Below are positions 7,903-17,739 of a DNA stretch of 41,167 nucleotides, piece after piece. This stretch comes from CAMAPP01 sp046153685. GTDB taxonomy: Bacteria; Pseudomonadota; Alphaproteobacteria; CADEGL01. Numbering within the stretch: position 1 is the stretch's first letter; each line of letters begins with the position of its first letter. Below the pieces are notes generated by a model. That model searched no databases and was not told where the DNA came from. It worked only from the letters and a program-made list of their open reading frames with translations. The translations under genes were made by a program, and so were the position numbers. Location: the NCBI GenBank assembly GCA_046153685.1, contig JBJXGH010000102.1, positions 1-41,167 of the forward strand, read 5' to 3'.

Positions 7903-8670
7903 TCAGCTTGCGCCGAGCGCGAGCTTCTGCAGCGCGACCAATTCATCAATGCCCTTGCGTGCCAAGCGCAGCATCGTGGCGAATGCATCTTCGCTGAACG
8001 GTGCGCCCTCGGCGCTCCCCTGCAATTCGACCAGCATGCCCGAACCTGTAATGACGAAATTCGCGTCCGCCTCGGCCATTGAATCCTCGGCGTAGTCGAG
8101 ATCCAGCACCGGCTGGCCGCCGTGCACGCCGCATGACACGGCGGCCACATGGTCCTTGAGCGGCATGCGCGAGATCGTCTTGTCCGCGAGAAGCTTGGCG
8201 AAGGCCATGCGCAAGGCGACGTAGGAGCCGGTGATCGCCGCCGTGCGCGTGCCGCCATCGGCCTGCAGCACGTCGCAATCGATGCGGACTTGCCGCTCGC
8301 CGAAGGCGCCGAGATCGGTTACCGCGCGCAGGCTGCGCCCGATTAGGCGCTGGATCTCCTGAGTGCGCCCGCTTTGTCGGCCCCGCACCGCCTCGCGTTC
8401 GGTCCGGGTGTTGGTCGAGCGCGGCAACATGCCGTACTCCGCCGTCACCCAGCCGCGACCGGTATTGCGCAGGAACGGCGGCGGCTTATCCTCGACCGTC
8501 GCGGCGCACAGCACATGGGTATTGCCGAAGCGCACGAGGCACGAGCCTTCGGCGTGGCGGGCGAATCCAGGCTCCAGGGTGACGGCGCGCAATTCGTCGG
8601 CGCGACGACCCGAAGGCCGCCGACTTGAAGCGAGGGAACTTGCCGCCGCAGGCGGGGCGGAAGCGGACAT
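7903..8670 (-). CDS. rph: Ribonuclease PH
   Basis: The chosen ATG (8668-8670) yields 255 aa; a longer frame to 8757 would add 29 unconserved residues. RNase PH is a phosphate-dependent 3'-5' exonuclease that trims tRNA 3' ends as a hexameric ring. Conserved stretches are LEPGFARHAEGSCLVRFG, GWVTAEYGMLPRST, RTQEIQRLIGRSLRAV, CDVLQADGGTRTAAITGSYVA (ending in the phosphate-binding segment) and VELQGSAEGAPFSEDA. A stretch of about 18 Ala/Ser-rich residues precedes the first conserved position and is not typical of the family. It is divergent from hrcA with a 115-base gap. Confidence 0.95.
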   Translation of the reverse strand: MSASAPPAAASSLASSRRPSGRRADELRAVTLEPGFARHAEGSCLVRFGNTHVLCAATVEDKPPPFLRNTGRGWVTAEYGMLPRSTNTRTEREAVRGRQSGRTQEIQRLIGRSLRAVTDLGAFGERQVRIDCDVLQADGGTRTAAITGSYVALRMAFAKLLADKTISRMPLKDHVAAVSCGVHGGQPVLDLDYAEDSMAEADANFVITGSGMLVELQGSAEGAPFSEDAFATMLRLARKGIDELVALQKLALGAS

Positions 8671-8741
8671 GCGATAACCTGTGCGTTGGGGCGGATGGGT
8701 GACGTTATCGGGGCGGCGCCAATTCGTCCAGGCGGGATGCG

Positions 8742-8770
8742 TTGACGTGCCATACACCCCTTCCTAGATT
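8742..8770 (+). promoter_or_regulatory. Sigma70-type promoter for hrcA-grpE
   Basis: TTGACG (8742-8747) and TAGATT (8765-8770) are spaced by exactly 17 bases, in the gap between the divergent rph and hrcA. Five of six -35 bases and four of six -10 bases fit consensus. A start near 8777 leaves about 9 bases before the ATG at 8786 or 18 before the ATG at 8795. No CIRCE inverted repeat (TTAGCACTC-type) is visible, so autoregulation by HrcA is not supported here. Confidence 0.55.
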
Positions 8771-8785
8771 CGAGTCTTCCACGGG

Positions 8786-9859
8786 ATGGTTGACATGAAA
8801 CCGGACTCGGCCGGGAAACCGGCGGTTATCAGTGAATTGAACGAGCGTTCGCGGGAAATTTTCCGACGCATCGTCGACGCCTATGTCGAAACGGGCGAGC
8901 CCGTGGGGTCGCGCACGTTGTCGCGCTTTCCGGGCATCAGCCTTTCACCCGCCTCGATCCGCAACGTCATGGCAGATCTCGAGGAAGCGGGACTGCTCTC
9001 GGCCCCCCATACTTCGGCGGGGCGCGTGCCGACGGATGCGGGCATGCGCCTGTTCGTCGGCGGCCTATTGGAGATCGGCGGACTGACGGCCGAGGAGCGC
9101 GAGCGAATCGAAAGCCAGTGCGCGGCCAAGGGGCGCGGTGTGAACGAGGTGCTGCAGGAAGCCTCGGGCGCGCTTTCGGGTTTGTCTCGCTGCGTCGGCC
9201 TGGTCGCGGCGCCGCGCCTTGAACGGGCGTTGAAGCATATCGAATTCGTGCCCGTTTCGCCGGGCCGGGCCTTGGCCGTCATGGTCACCGAGGACGGCTT
9301 GGTCGAAAATCGCATGATCGATCTGCCCATGGGCGTGCCGGCCTCGGCCCTGGTGCAGGCGTCGGGATATCTGGCGTCGCGCATCGCCGGGCGCACGACG
9401 GACGAGGTGCGCGGCATCGTGCAGCGCGATCTCGATGGCAACCGGGCCGAGCTCGACGCGCTGACCAAGCAGGTTGTCGAGGCGGGGATTGCCACATGGG
9501 CGGGCGGCGAGGCGGAGCGCTCGCTGATCGTGCGCGGTCAGGCCAATCTTCTGGGCGATGTGCGCGCGGTCGCGGACCTGGAGCGCGTGCGCCACCTGTT
9601 CGAGATTCTGGAGCGTCGCGAGGCCACGGTCAGGCTGCTGGACGCGGTTGGCGTGGCGGACGGTGTGCAGATTTTCATCGGCGCCGATTCGAGCCATTTC
9701 GACCTCACCGGCTGCTCGATGGTAGCGTCGGCCTATCACGATCGCCAAGGCAAGATCGTCGGCGCCATCGGCGTGATTGGCCCGACGCGCATGAATTACG
9801 CGCGAATCATTCCGCTCGTCGACTACACCGCAAAAATGATCGGACGGCTGCTTACATGA
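8786..9859 (+). CDS. hrcA: Heat-inducible transcription repressor HrcA
   Basis: The protein is 357 aa. An N-terminal winged helix is seen in ELNERSREIFRRIVDAYVETGEPVGSRTL-type sequence (residues about 18-47) with LSPASIRNVMADLEEAGLL and PHTSAGRVPTDAGMRLFV. The dimerisation and GAF-like parts follow, with a conserved VIGPTRMNYARIIPLVDYTA near the C-terminus. HrcA represses heat-shock genes by binding CIRCE and depends on GroEL for folding. ATG at 8795 (MKPDSAG) is an equally plausible start. The stop overlaps the grpE ATG (ATGA at 9856-9859), so grpE is translationally coupled. In alphaproteobacteria its usual target is groESL, which is not in this window. Confidence 0.95.
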   Translation: MVDMKPDSAGKPAVISELNERSREIFRRIVDAYVETGEPVGSRTLSRFPGISLSPASIRNVMADLEEAGLLSAPHTSAGRVPTDAGMRLFVGGLLEIGGLTAEERERIESQCAAKGRGVNEVLQEASGALSGLSRCVGLVAAPRLERALKHIEFVPVSPGRALAVMVTEDGLVENRMIDLPMGVPASALVQASGYLASRIAGRTTDEVRGIVQRDLDGNRAELDALTKQVVEAGIATWAGGEAERSLIVRGQANLLGDVRAVADLERVRHLFEILERREATVRLLDAVGVADGVQIFIGADSSHFDLTGCSMVASAYHDRQGKIVGAIGVIGPTRMNYARIIPLVDYTAKMIGRLLT

Positions 9860-10455
9860 CCGATAAACCCAATGATTCCGAAACGCCCGAGATGCCCGGC
9901 GCCGAATACGCCAACCCGCCCGGAGAGGACTTGGGCATGGTTGCGGAAAATGCCGAGGCGCGCATCGTCGCGCTCGAAGGCGAGTTGGCCGCGCTCAAGG
10001 ATCAGCTCCTTCGCAGCCTGGCCGAGGCCGAGAACCAACGTCGGCGCGCCCAGCGCGACCGCGACGAGGCGGTCAAGTATGCCGCCGCCCAACTCGGGCG
10101 GGACCTTCTGACCGTGCCCGACAACCTGCGCCGCGCGCTTGAGGTCGCTCCGCCCACGGATGACGAGCGCAATGCCGCCTTCCGGATAGGGGTCGAATTG
10201 GTCGAGCGCGATTTGCTGGGCGTTCTTGAAAAACACGGCATCCGTCGCATCGTCCCCATGGCCGAACGTTTCGATCCCAATCACCACCAGGCCATGTTCG
10301 AGGTCCCTACCGCCGATCACCCTCCCGGTACCGTCGTCCAAGTCATGCAGCCCGGCTACATCATGGGTGACCGGCTGCTGCGGCCCGCCCTGGTGGGGGT
10401 GGCGAAGGCATTGCCCGGCGAGGCTACTGCCGCCAGCGTGAATACGGTGGTCTAG
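9856..10455 (+). CDS. grpE: Nucleotide exchange factor GrpE
   Basis: From the ATG at 9856 the protein is 199 aa, like the 197 aa E. coli GrpE. It is the DnaK nucleotide exchange factor. An acidic, disordered N-terminus of about 30 residues leads into a long coiled-coil helix (NAEARIVALEGELAALKDQL, then AEAENQRRRAQRDRDEA), and a C-terminal beta domain with MAERFDPNHHQAMFEVPT and GTVVQVMQPGYIMGDRLLRPA, the GrpE signature. It overlaps hrcA by four bases. A 213-base gap with its own signals separates it from dnaK, so dnaK is probably controlled apart from hrcA-grpE. Confidence 0.96.
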   Translation: MTDKPNDSETPEMPGAEYANPPGEDLGMVAENAEARIVALEGELAALKDQLLRSLAEAENQRRRAQRDRDEAVKYAAAQLGRDLLTVPDNLRRALEVAPPTDDERNAAFRIGVELVERDLLGVLEKHGIRRIVPMAERFDPNHHQAMFEVPTADHPPGTVVQVMQPGYIMGDRLLRPALVGVAKALPGEATAASVNTVV

Positions 10456-10477
10456 GACGGCCGGGGCGTGGCGATTT

Positions 10478-10526
10478 CCGGACCCCAACCCACGGGTCCG
10501 GAGGGACCGATCGGGTCTAATTTTTC
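10478..10526 (+). terminator. Possible terminator after grpE
   Basis: A perfect 8-bp stem, CCGGACCC (10478-10485) and GGGTCCGG (10494-10501) with an 8-base loop, lies 22 bases after the grpE stop. A second weak stem, GACC/GGTC, ends at about 10517 and is followed by TAATTTTT. The strong hairpin itself lacks an adjacent T-run, so termination may be only partial. It would separate hrcA-grpE from dnaK-dnaJ. Confidence 0.4.
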
Positions 10527-10533
10527 TGACACG

Positions 10534-10562
10534 GTTGCAGCGGTCCCGCGTCATGCCCATAT
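10534..10562 (+). promoter_or_regulatory. Candidate sigma32 (RpoH) heat-shock promoter for dnaK
   Basis: CCCATAT at 10556-10562 matches the E. coli sigma32 -10 element CCCATNT exactly. Fifteen bases upstream is GTTGCAG (10534-10540), a partial match to the -35 CTTGAAA (TTG and one A retained). The site leaves a leader of about 100 bases before dnaK. No CIRCE element is visible. This fits known RpoH control of dnaK in alphaproteobacteria, but the -35 is weak and the call is by eye. Confidence 0.5.
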
Positions 10563-10668
10563 AGATTTCCGGATGCCGTTTCAGCGGCTTGACGGCTGAA
10601 TTCTTGGGGGGTCGCCCGAGCGCCCGACAGCGGGGCTCCGGGGCCTTGCCGAATAGGGAGCGGAGAAC

Positions 10669-12624
<1,956 letters not shown>

Positions 12625-12646
12625 GGGTCGAAGACGGGACTGCGTT

Positions 12647-12677
12647 CCGCCCGCACGGCTTAGCGCCGCGCGGGCGG
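12647..12677 (+). other. Hairpin between dnaK and dnaJ
   Basis: A perfect 8-bp stem, CCGCCCGC (12647-12654) with GCGGGCGG (12670-12677) and a 15-base loop, fills much of the 75-base dnaK-dnaJ gap. There is no following T-run, so it is not a standard terminator. Such intercistronic stems can protect upstream mRNA from 3' exonucleases and so favour dnaK over dnaJ product; here that is inference. Confidence 0.4.
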
Positions 12678-12699
12678 TCGCGTATTCGGAAGCGCACGC

Positions 12700-13836
12700 A
12701 TGGCCAAACAAGATTATTACGCGCTGTTGGGGGTCGATCGTTCCGTCGATGCGGAAGATCTGAAAAAGGCCTACCGTAAGCTCGCCATGCAGTACCACCC
12801 GGATCGCAATCCAGGTGACGAGGCTGCGGAGCTCAAGTTCAAGGACGTCTCCGAGGCTTACGAAATTTTGCGCGACGATCAGAAGCGCGCGGCTTACGAC
12901 CGCTACGGGCATGCGGCGTTCGAGAACGGTGGCGGCCGGCAGGGTGGGCCTGATTTCAATTTTGCCTCTGGTTTCGCGGACATCTTCGACGAGATGTTCG
13001 GCGATTTCACAGGCGGCGGTAATGGACGGCGGCGCAACGCGCACATGCGCGGCTCGGACGTACGCTTCAATCTGTCGATCACGCTGGAGGAAGCCTTCGC
13101 CGGAAAATCCGCCAAGGTGCGGGTCGATGGCTCGGGGCCGTGCGATCCCTGCGGCGGCTCGGGCGCCAAGGGCGGCGCCGCGCCGATCACCTGCCACACG
13201 TGCAAGGGCCATGGCCGGGTGCGCGCGACGCAAGGCATGTTCACGATCGAGCGGACCTGCCCGACTTGCCACGGCGCGGGCCGCGTCATCGAGAAACCAT
13301 GCGAGAGCTGCAACGGCTCGGGCCGCGCGCGCCGGGAAAAGACTCTGTCGGTAAACATTCCCGCAGGCGTCGAGGACGGCACGCGCATACGTGTCGCCGG
13401 CGAAGGCGAGGCGGGTTTGCGCGGCGGGCCGGCAGGTGATCTCTATATCTTCCTATCCATCAAGGCGCACCGCATCTTCGTGCGTGACGGCGCCGACATT
13501 CATTGCCGCGTGCCGATTCGCCTGTCGCTCGCCGCTCTCGGCGGCTCGATCGAAGTGCCGGTGATCGAGGGGCAGCGAACGCGCATTCAGGTGCCGCCGG
13601 GCACGCAAAGCGGCCACCAATTCCGCCTGCGCGGCCGGGGTATGCGTCAGATGCGTACTCAGGCGCGCGGCGACATGTACGTCGAAACCGTGATCGAGAC
13701 GCCGGTCAATTTGTCCAAACGCCAGCGCGAGCTGCTCGAGGAATTTGATCGGGTCGAGGGTGGCAAATCGACGAGCCCCGAATCCGAGGGTTTCTTTGCG
13801 CGGATCAAGGAGTTGTGGGGCGATCTTCGGGACTGA
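12700..13836 (+). CDS. dnaJ: Chaperone DnaJ (Hsp40, type I)
   Basis: The 378 aa product has all type I DnaJ parts in order. The J-domain (residues about 3-70) carries YHPDRN, the HPD that triggers DnaK ATP hydrolysis. It is followed by a Gly/Phe-rich linker. The zinc-binding region has four cysteine repeats: CDPCGGSG, CHTCKGHG, CPTCHGAG and CESCNGSG. The C-terminal beta domains include GTRIRVAGEGEAG and GDLYIFLSIKAH. The length matches the E. coli protein (376 aa). It follows dnaK by 75 bases and precedes dapB by 79, an order common in alphaproteobacteria. Confidence 0.98.
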   Translation: MAKQDYYALLGVDRSVDAEDLKKAYRKLAMQYHPDRNPGDEAAELKFKDVSEAYEILRDDQKRAAYDRYGHAAFENGGGRQGGPDFNFASGFADIFDEMFGDFTGGGNGRRRNAHMRGSDVRFNLSITLEEAFAGKSAKVRVDGSGPCDPCGGSGAKGGAAPITCHTCKGHGRVRATQGMFTIERTCPTCHGAGRVIEKPCESCNGSGRARREKTLSVNIPAGVEDGTRIRVAGEGEAGLRGGPAGDLYIFLSIKAHRIFVRDGADIHCRVPIRLSLAALGGSIEVPVIEGQRTRIQVPPGTQSGHQFRLRGRGMRQMRTQARGDMYVETVIETPVNLSKRQRELLEEFDRVEGGKSTSPESEGFFARIKELWGDLRD

Positions 13837-13915
13837 ACCCGGCCTACTGTCGCGCGCGCCCGGGCCTGTGATACATCCCTAATTCGTTTGGGTCTGCCTC
13901 ATTGGGAAGGAAATC

Positions 13916-14731
13916 ATGACCGGTCTCGTGCGCATGGGCGTGGTGGGCGCCTCGGGTCGAATGGGGCGCATGTTGGTGCGTGAAATCGCGGGCGCCGAGG
14001 GTGCGGTTCTGGTGGGCGCGGTGGAGCGGGTGGGGCACGAAGATCTCGGCAAGGACGCTGGTGTCCTGGCGGGAATTGCGCCTGCGGGTGTGGTTCTGTC
14101 GGCCGATTGCGCGGCCTTGGTCGCGTCCTGCGATGCCGTTCTCGATTTCACTACCCCCTCCGCGACTGTTGCGCTTTCCGCGCTCGCGGCCCAAGCGCGC
14201 ATCGTTCACGTCATCGGCACAACCGGAATCGACAAGGCCCAAGCCGAAGATATCCACCGCGCGGCCAAGCACACCGCGATCGTCTGGGGCGACAATATGA
14301 GCGTCGGCATCAATCTGCTGCGCGCGCTCGTGCGCCGCGTCGCGGCCACGCTGGGCCCTGACTGGGACATCGAAATCGTCGAAATGCACCACAAGCACAA
14401 GGTGGACGCGCCGTCTGGCACGGCGCTCGCGCTCGGGCGCGCTGCCGCCGCGGGTCGCGGGGTCGATCTCGACGCCGTCGCCGCACGCGGCCGCGACGGA
14501 CACACGGGCGCCCGGCGCAGGGGCGATATCGGCTTTGCGGCATTGCGCGGGGGCGACGTGGTCGGCGACCATATGGCGATTTTCGCCGGCGCCGCCGAGC
14601 GAATCGAAATCGGCCACAAGGCCACCGGGCGCGAGATCTACGCGCGCGGCGCCGTGCGCGCCGCGCTATGGGCGCGCGACAAGGGCCCCGGCCTCTACGA
14701 CATGGCGGATGTGCTCGGCCTCAAGGATTGA
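13916..14731 (+). CDS. dapB: 4-hydroxy-tetrahydrodipicolinate reductase
   Basis: This 271 aa enzyme reduces the dihydrodipicolinate precursor with NAD(P)H in the lysine and meso-diaminopimelate pathway. The N-terminal nucleotide site is GVVGASGRMGRMLVREI. The NAD-contacting VLDFTTPSAT and VIGTTGI segments follow. The catalytic and substrate signature is EIVEMHHKHKVDAPSGTAL, and the C-terminal region has GRDGHTGARRRGDIGFAALRGGDVVGDH-type sequence. The start ATG has AAGGAA 5 bases upstream. Its 3' end overlaps the convergent EamA gene by 11 bases. Linkage to dnaJ is usual in this class although the functions are unrelated. Confidence 0.97.
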   Translation: MTGLVRMGVVGASGRMGRMLVREIAGAEGAVLVGAVERVGHEDLGKDAGVLAGIAPAGVVLSADCAALVASCDAVLDFTTPSATVALSALAAQARIVHVIGTTGIDKAQAEDIHRAAKHTAIVWGDNMSVGINLLRALVRRVAATLGPDWDIEIVEMHHKHKVDAPSGTALALGRAAAAGRGVDLDAVAARGRDGHTGARRRGDIGFAALRGGDVVGDHMAIFAGAAERIEIGHKATGREIYARGAVRAALWARDKGPGLYDMADVLGLKD

Positions 14732-15623
14732 GGTTTTTCGAGCGCGTCCGGCCGTATGTGGTGGCCGCCACGCCGGCCAAGATGCATGCCAGCGCGCCGA
14801 ATGCCGACCATTCCAAGGCCTCGCCCAGTGCCGCCGCGCCCAAGGCCACCCCAACCACGGGCGTCAAATAATTGACCGTCGACAGATAGATCGGCCCTGT
14901 GCGAGCGGCGAGGACGAAGAACACGTACGACCCGCATCCGGTGGTGATCAGGCCGAGCGCCAGCGTCGCCGCGAGCGATAATTCGGACGGCGCAACCGGC
15001 CACGGTGCGTCCATCGCCGCGGCGAAGGGCACGAGAACGGCGCTCGCCGCCACCAGCACGAGCGCGCTGGAAACGATTGGATCGTGGCGCGAGGCGCGCG
15101 CCATCGCCATATTGCTCCAGGCATAGGAAAAGGCGCCGCCAGCGACCGCGACGAGGCCGGCGAGTTCGCGCGTTTCGCCCAGGCTCGCCATACCCAACAG
15201 CATGATCAGACCGGTAAAGCCGATGGCAATACCGGCCCCGGTCCAAATTTCGAACCGCTCGCGCCGATAGACCGTGATCGATAGAAATGCGGTAAAGATC
15301 GGCACCAAACCGACCGTGATGGCGGTCAATCCGCTGTCGATGTGGCGTTGGCCATAGGCGATCAGCAACGGGGGAAACACGTAAGCGAGCGCGGCGATGG
15401 GCACCATGTCGCGCCAAGCGCGCGCGGAACGGGCCGTCGACAAGAGCGGCAGGCCGCGCACGGCCGCGATGATGACAAACGCCAGACAGGCCGTCGCTAT
15501 GCGTCCTGCCGCGACGGTCGCCGGGCCGATCGTCTCGACGGCCATCTTGATCATCGGATTGGACGAGCCCCAAAAAAGCGCGAGCAAGGCCAAGAGCCAA
15601 AGATTGCGGAGGGAATCGCCCAT
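14721..15623 (-). CDS. EamA/DMT-family transporter
   Basis: From the ATG at 15621-15623 the protein is 300 aa, the normal length for a ten-helix drug/metabolite transporter with two EamA repeats. Segments such as LWLLALLALFWGSSNPMIKM (first helix, with the FWGSS family motif), GLTAITVGLVPIFTAFLSI and STVNYLTPVVGVALGAAALGE (second-repeat signature) are visible. It is an inner-membrane exporter or permease of small metabolites; the substrate cannot be told from sequence. A frame open to 15839 upstream is not used because it covers the DUF2244 gene. Its end overlaps dapB. Confidence 0.9.
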   Translation of the reverse strand: MGDSLRNLWLLALLALFWGSSNPMIKMAVETIGPATVAAGRIATACLAFVIIAAVRGLPLLSTARSARAWRDMVPIAALAYVFPPLLIAYGQRHIDSGLTAITVGLVPIFTAFLSITVYRRERFEIWTGAGIAIGFTGLIMLLGMASLGETRELAGLVAVAGGAFSYAWSNMAMARASRHDPIVSSALVLVAASAVLVPFAAAMDAPWPVAPSELSLAATLALGLITTGCGSYVFFVLAARTGPIYLSTVNYLTPVVGVALGAAALGEALEWSAFGALACILAGVAATTYGRTRSKNLNP

Positions 15624-15646
15624 GACTACGGCTGATGCGGGCGTGG

Positions 15647-16129
15647 CTAAGTTGCCATCGGCGTCTCGCGCACCTGCCGCAGGGCGACGATGAGCGATTG
15701 AGCGAGGGTCTTGCGCTCCTCGGTCGACAGAAATTCGCCAATGGCCAGTGAGCGGCCATGGGAGGTAAGAGTGAGGACGTCCGCCCGCCCGCCCTCGCCG
15801 CCCAGGTACACACGCAGCCAATAGGGCTGGAAAACCCAACGGGATCGCGTTCCCGAAACCTCGATGCGTAGGACCGACAATTCCTTGCGCGTCAGGCGCA
15901 GGATTTCACGCCGCCGCGCGCCGCGATAGTTGGCGCGAAAAGCGAAATAGACCAACGCTACGTCGAGCCCGAGGAAGCCGAAGACCGGCCACGCACCGAT
16001 GACCATGAATGCAATTCCGGCGCAAAATCCGATCGCGGTCATGCCGGCCATCATCAGCCAGAATTGGCGCGCGCTCAGGCTGCGATGGGGCGCCAAGACG
16101 GCTTCGAACAGGGTCGGGGAATCGGCCAT
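15647..16129 (-). CDS. DUF2244 membrane protein
   Basis: The preferred ATG at 16127-16129 yields 160 aa (MADSPTLFEAVLAPHRSLS); the frame is open to 16213 but those residues would overlap the nth start. Two closely spaced hydrophobic helices lie at about residues 25-65 (FWLMMAGMTAIGFCAGIAFM and WPVFGFLGLDVALVYFAF), followed by a soluble part with REILRLTRKELSVLRIE and WVFQPYWLRVYL. This is the DUF2244 pattern, an alphaproteobacterial family of unknown function often near nth or cytochrome oxidase genes. It lies 23 bases upstream of the EamA gene on the same strand and is divergent from nth. Confidence 0.85.
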   Translation of the reverse strand: MADSPTLFEAVLAPHRSLSARQFWLMMAGMTAIGFCAGIAFMVIGAWPVFGFLGLDVALVYFAFRANYRGARRREILRLTRKELSVLRIEVSGTRSRWVFQPYWLRVYLGGEGGRADVLTLTSHGRSLAIGEFLSTEERKTLAQSLIVALRQVRETPMAT

Positions 16130-16211
16130 GGCAGTATTATAGGCGCTGGGAAACGACGCGGCCATTGCGGTTCCGGTTTTCCTTTGCCGGGCGGGTCGAT
16201 AGAATTCCGTC

Positions 16212-16841
16212 ATGAAGCCCGATCAAATCGAGATATTCTTCGAACGCTTGGCGCGCGCTCAGCCCGCGCCAAGAACCGAGCTCGAATTCGCCAGTCCCTT
16301 TACCTTGCTCGTGGCCGTGGTGCTGTCCGCGCAGGCGACCGATGCGAGCGTGAATAAGGCGACGCCCGCTCTGTTCGCCGCCGCCGATACGCCGGAAAAA
16401 ATGCTCGCGCTCGGCGAAGAGCGCATTCGCGATTTCATCAAGACGATCGGGCTGTTCAATACGAAAGCAAAAAACATCTTGGCGCTTTCGCGTCTATTGA
16501 TCGAACGCCATGCCAGTCAGGTGCCGGACGAGCGCGCGGCTCTCGAGGCGCTTCCGGGTGTCGGACGCAAGACAGCGAACGTCGTCCTCAACGAGGCGTT
16601 CGGCGTGCCGACCATCGCGGTCGACACCCATGTTTTTCGAGTCGGCAACCGCACGGGTCTCGCGCCCGGAAAAACTCCCCTGGAGGTCGAGCAAAAATTG
16701 GACAAACGGGTTCCGACGCGCTGGAAAAAGGGCGCGCACCACTGGCTCATCCTCCACGGGCGCTATGTCTGCACGGCGCGCAAACCCGATTGCCCGCATT
16801 GCGTGGTGCGCGAGATTTGCCGCTTCAAGACGAAAAATTAA
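16212..16841 (+). CDS. nth: Endonuclease III
   Basis: The 209 aa product matches the 211 aa of E. coli Nth. It is a DNA glycosylase/AP lyase that removes oxidised pyrimidines in base excision repair. The helix-hairpin-helix is LPGVGRKTANVVLNEAFG, which carries the catalytic Lys, and VDTHVFRV supplies the catalytic Asp. The C-terminal [4Fe-4S] loop is intact as C-x6-C-x2-C-x5-C in CTARKPDCPHCVVREIC. The early AVVLSAQATDASVNKAT segment is also typical. It is divergent from the DUF2244 gene. The 229 bases after it, up to the bactofilin stop, contain nothing I can support. Confidence 0.97.
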   Translation: MKPDQIEIFFERLARAQPAPRTELEFASPFTLLVAVVLSAQATDASVNKATPALFAAADTPEKMLALGEERIRDFIKTIGLFNTKAKNILALSRLLIERHASQVPDERAALEALPGVGRKTANVVLNEAFGVPTIAVDTHVFRVGNRTGLAPGKTPLEVEQKLDKRVPTRWKKGAHHWLILHGRYVCTARKPDCPHCVVREICRFKTKN

Positions 16842-17070
16842 GGCGCGTTCGCTGCGAAGAAAGCCCCGCCTTCCAAGCGCAACGGCAATCGCGCCCGATC
16901 ATTCGATATGGGCGATGGGTCTGTCTCGAATGCGGACGAAATCGACGCGGCCCCGCCTGGGTTGACTGTTCGCGGCGATCATCCAGGTCCTGTCTATTTG
17001 CGGCGGCCCGTGTGGGCAGGCTCGCGGCCGCCAGGAACCAGGCGTGCGATCTCGGGGACCAATGTGAAAA

Positions 17071-17679
17071 TCAACTCGACGACTCGCCGCCGCCGAATTT
17101 GAGCTGTCCGCCGATGCTCTGGATTTGGCCGGTGATTTCGCCGCCGCACTCGATTTCGAGCTTACCGTAGCGAATCTCGCCCTCGACCCGGCCGGTCGCG
17201 CGAATCAACAAGCGTTCGCGCACCGACAGCGTGCCGTGGAAATTGCCTGAAATCTCGGCCGATTCAATTTCCGCGCTGCCCTTGAAAGCGCCGGACGGCG
17301 CGATCACGATTTCGCGACAATCGGTCACGTTCGCCTGAACCCGACCCTCGATGACCAGTTTTTCGCACGAGGTAATTTCGCCGTTGAGCACGATGTCGCG
17401 CCCGACGATCAGACGTTTGCCGTCATTGCCCGACGATGTTGGCGGTGCGGGCCGGCTGTCGCGGCGTCCGGCGGCGATATCGGGCGGGGTAAGCGGCCGG
17501 CGCGGCGGTTCCACGCTGCTCGGAGCGGCGGGCTTTGCGGTCCCGGTTGGGGCGGGGGCGGACACGGTGGGCGCGGCGCTCTTCAACTTTAGAGATGGCT
17601 CGACCTGGGCGGATTCGGGATTGGCTTGATTGCCGTCCTCGTCGTCGGACTTGCGCTTCCACAACACGGCGCTCTCCAT
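17071..17679 (-). CDS. Bactofilin-type polymer-forming cytoskeletal protein
   Basis: The 202 aa product has a long disordered N-terminus (about 85 residues rich in Pro, Ala and Ser) and then a bactofilin beta-helix domain from about residue 88 (RLIVGRDIVLNGEI) to 195. Repeated short beta turns are visible: CEKLVIEGRVQANV, CREIVIAPSGAFKGSAEIE, VRERLLIRATGRVEGEIRYG and GGEITGQIQS. Bactofilins polymerise without nucleotide and scaffold cell-wall enzymes or polar structures, as BacA/BacB do in Caulobacter stalk formation. No M23 peptidase partner gene is adjacent, which is the common pairing. The N-terminal extension is longer than the short charged tail of many members. Confidence 0.9.
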   Translation of the reverse strand: MESAVLWKRKSDDEDGNQANPESAQVEPSLKLKSAAPTVSAPAPTGTAKPAAPSSVEPPRRPLTPPDIAAGRRDSRPAPPTSSGNDGKRLIVGRDIVLNGEITSCEKLVIEGRVQANVTDCREIVIAPSGAFKGSAEIESAEISGNFHGTLSVRERLLIRATGRVEGEIRYGKLEIECGGEITGQIQSIGGQLKFGGGESSS

Positions 17680-17739
17680 TTGTTCGGGTAAATTGGCGGC
17701 TTGCCTGAACTTAGGCGGCTAAGCCGACCCCAAAAGGAC

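Noticed and set aside
8671..8785. CIRCE operator for HrcA in the rph-hrcA gap
   Set aside because: No TTAGCACTC/GAGTGCTAA inverted repeat is present.
16908..17102. 64 aa plus-strand ORF between nth and the bactofilin gene
   Set aside because: No recognisable motif or good ribosome binding site, and it runs into the antisense of the bactofilin C-terminus.
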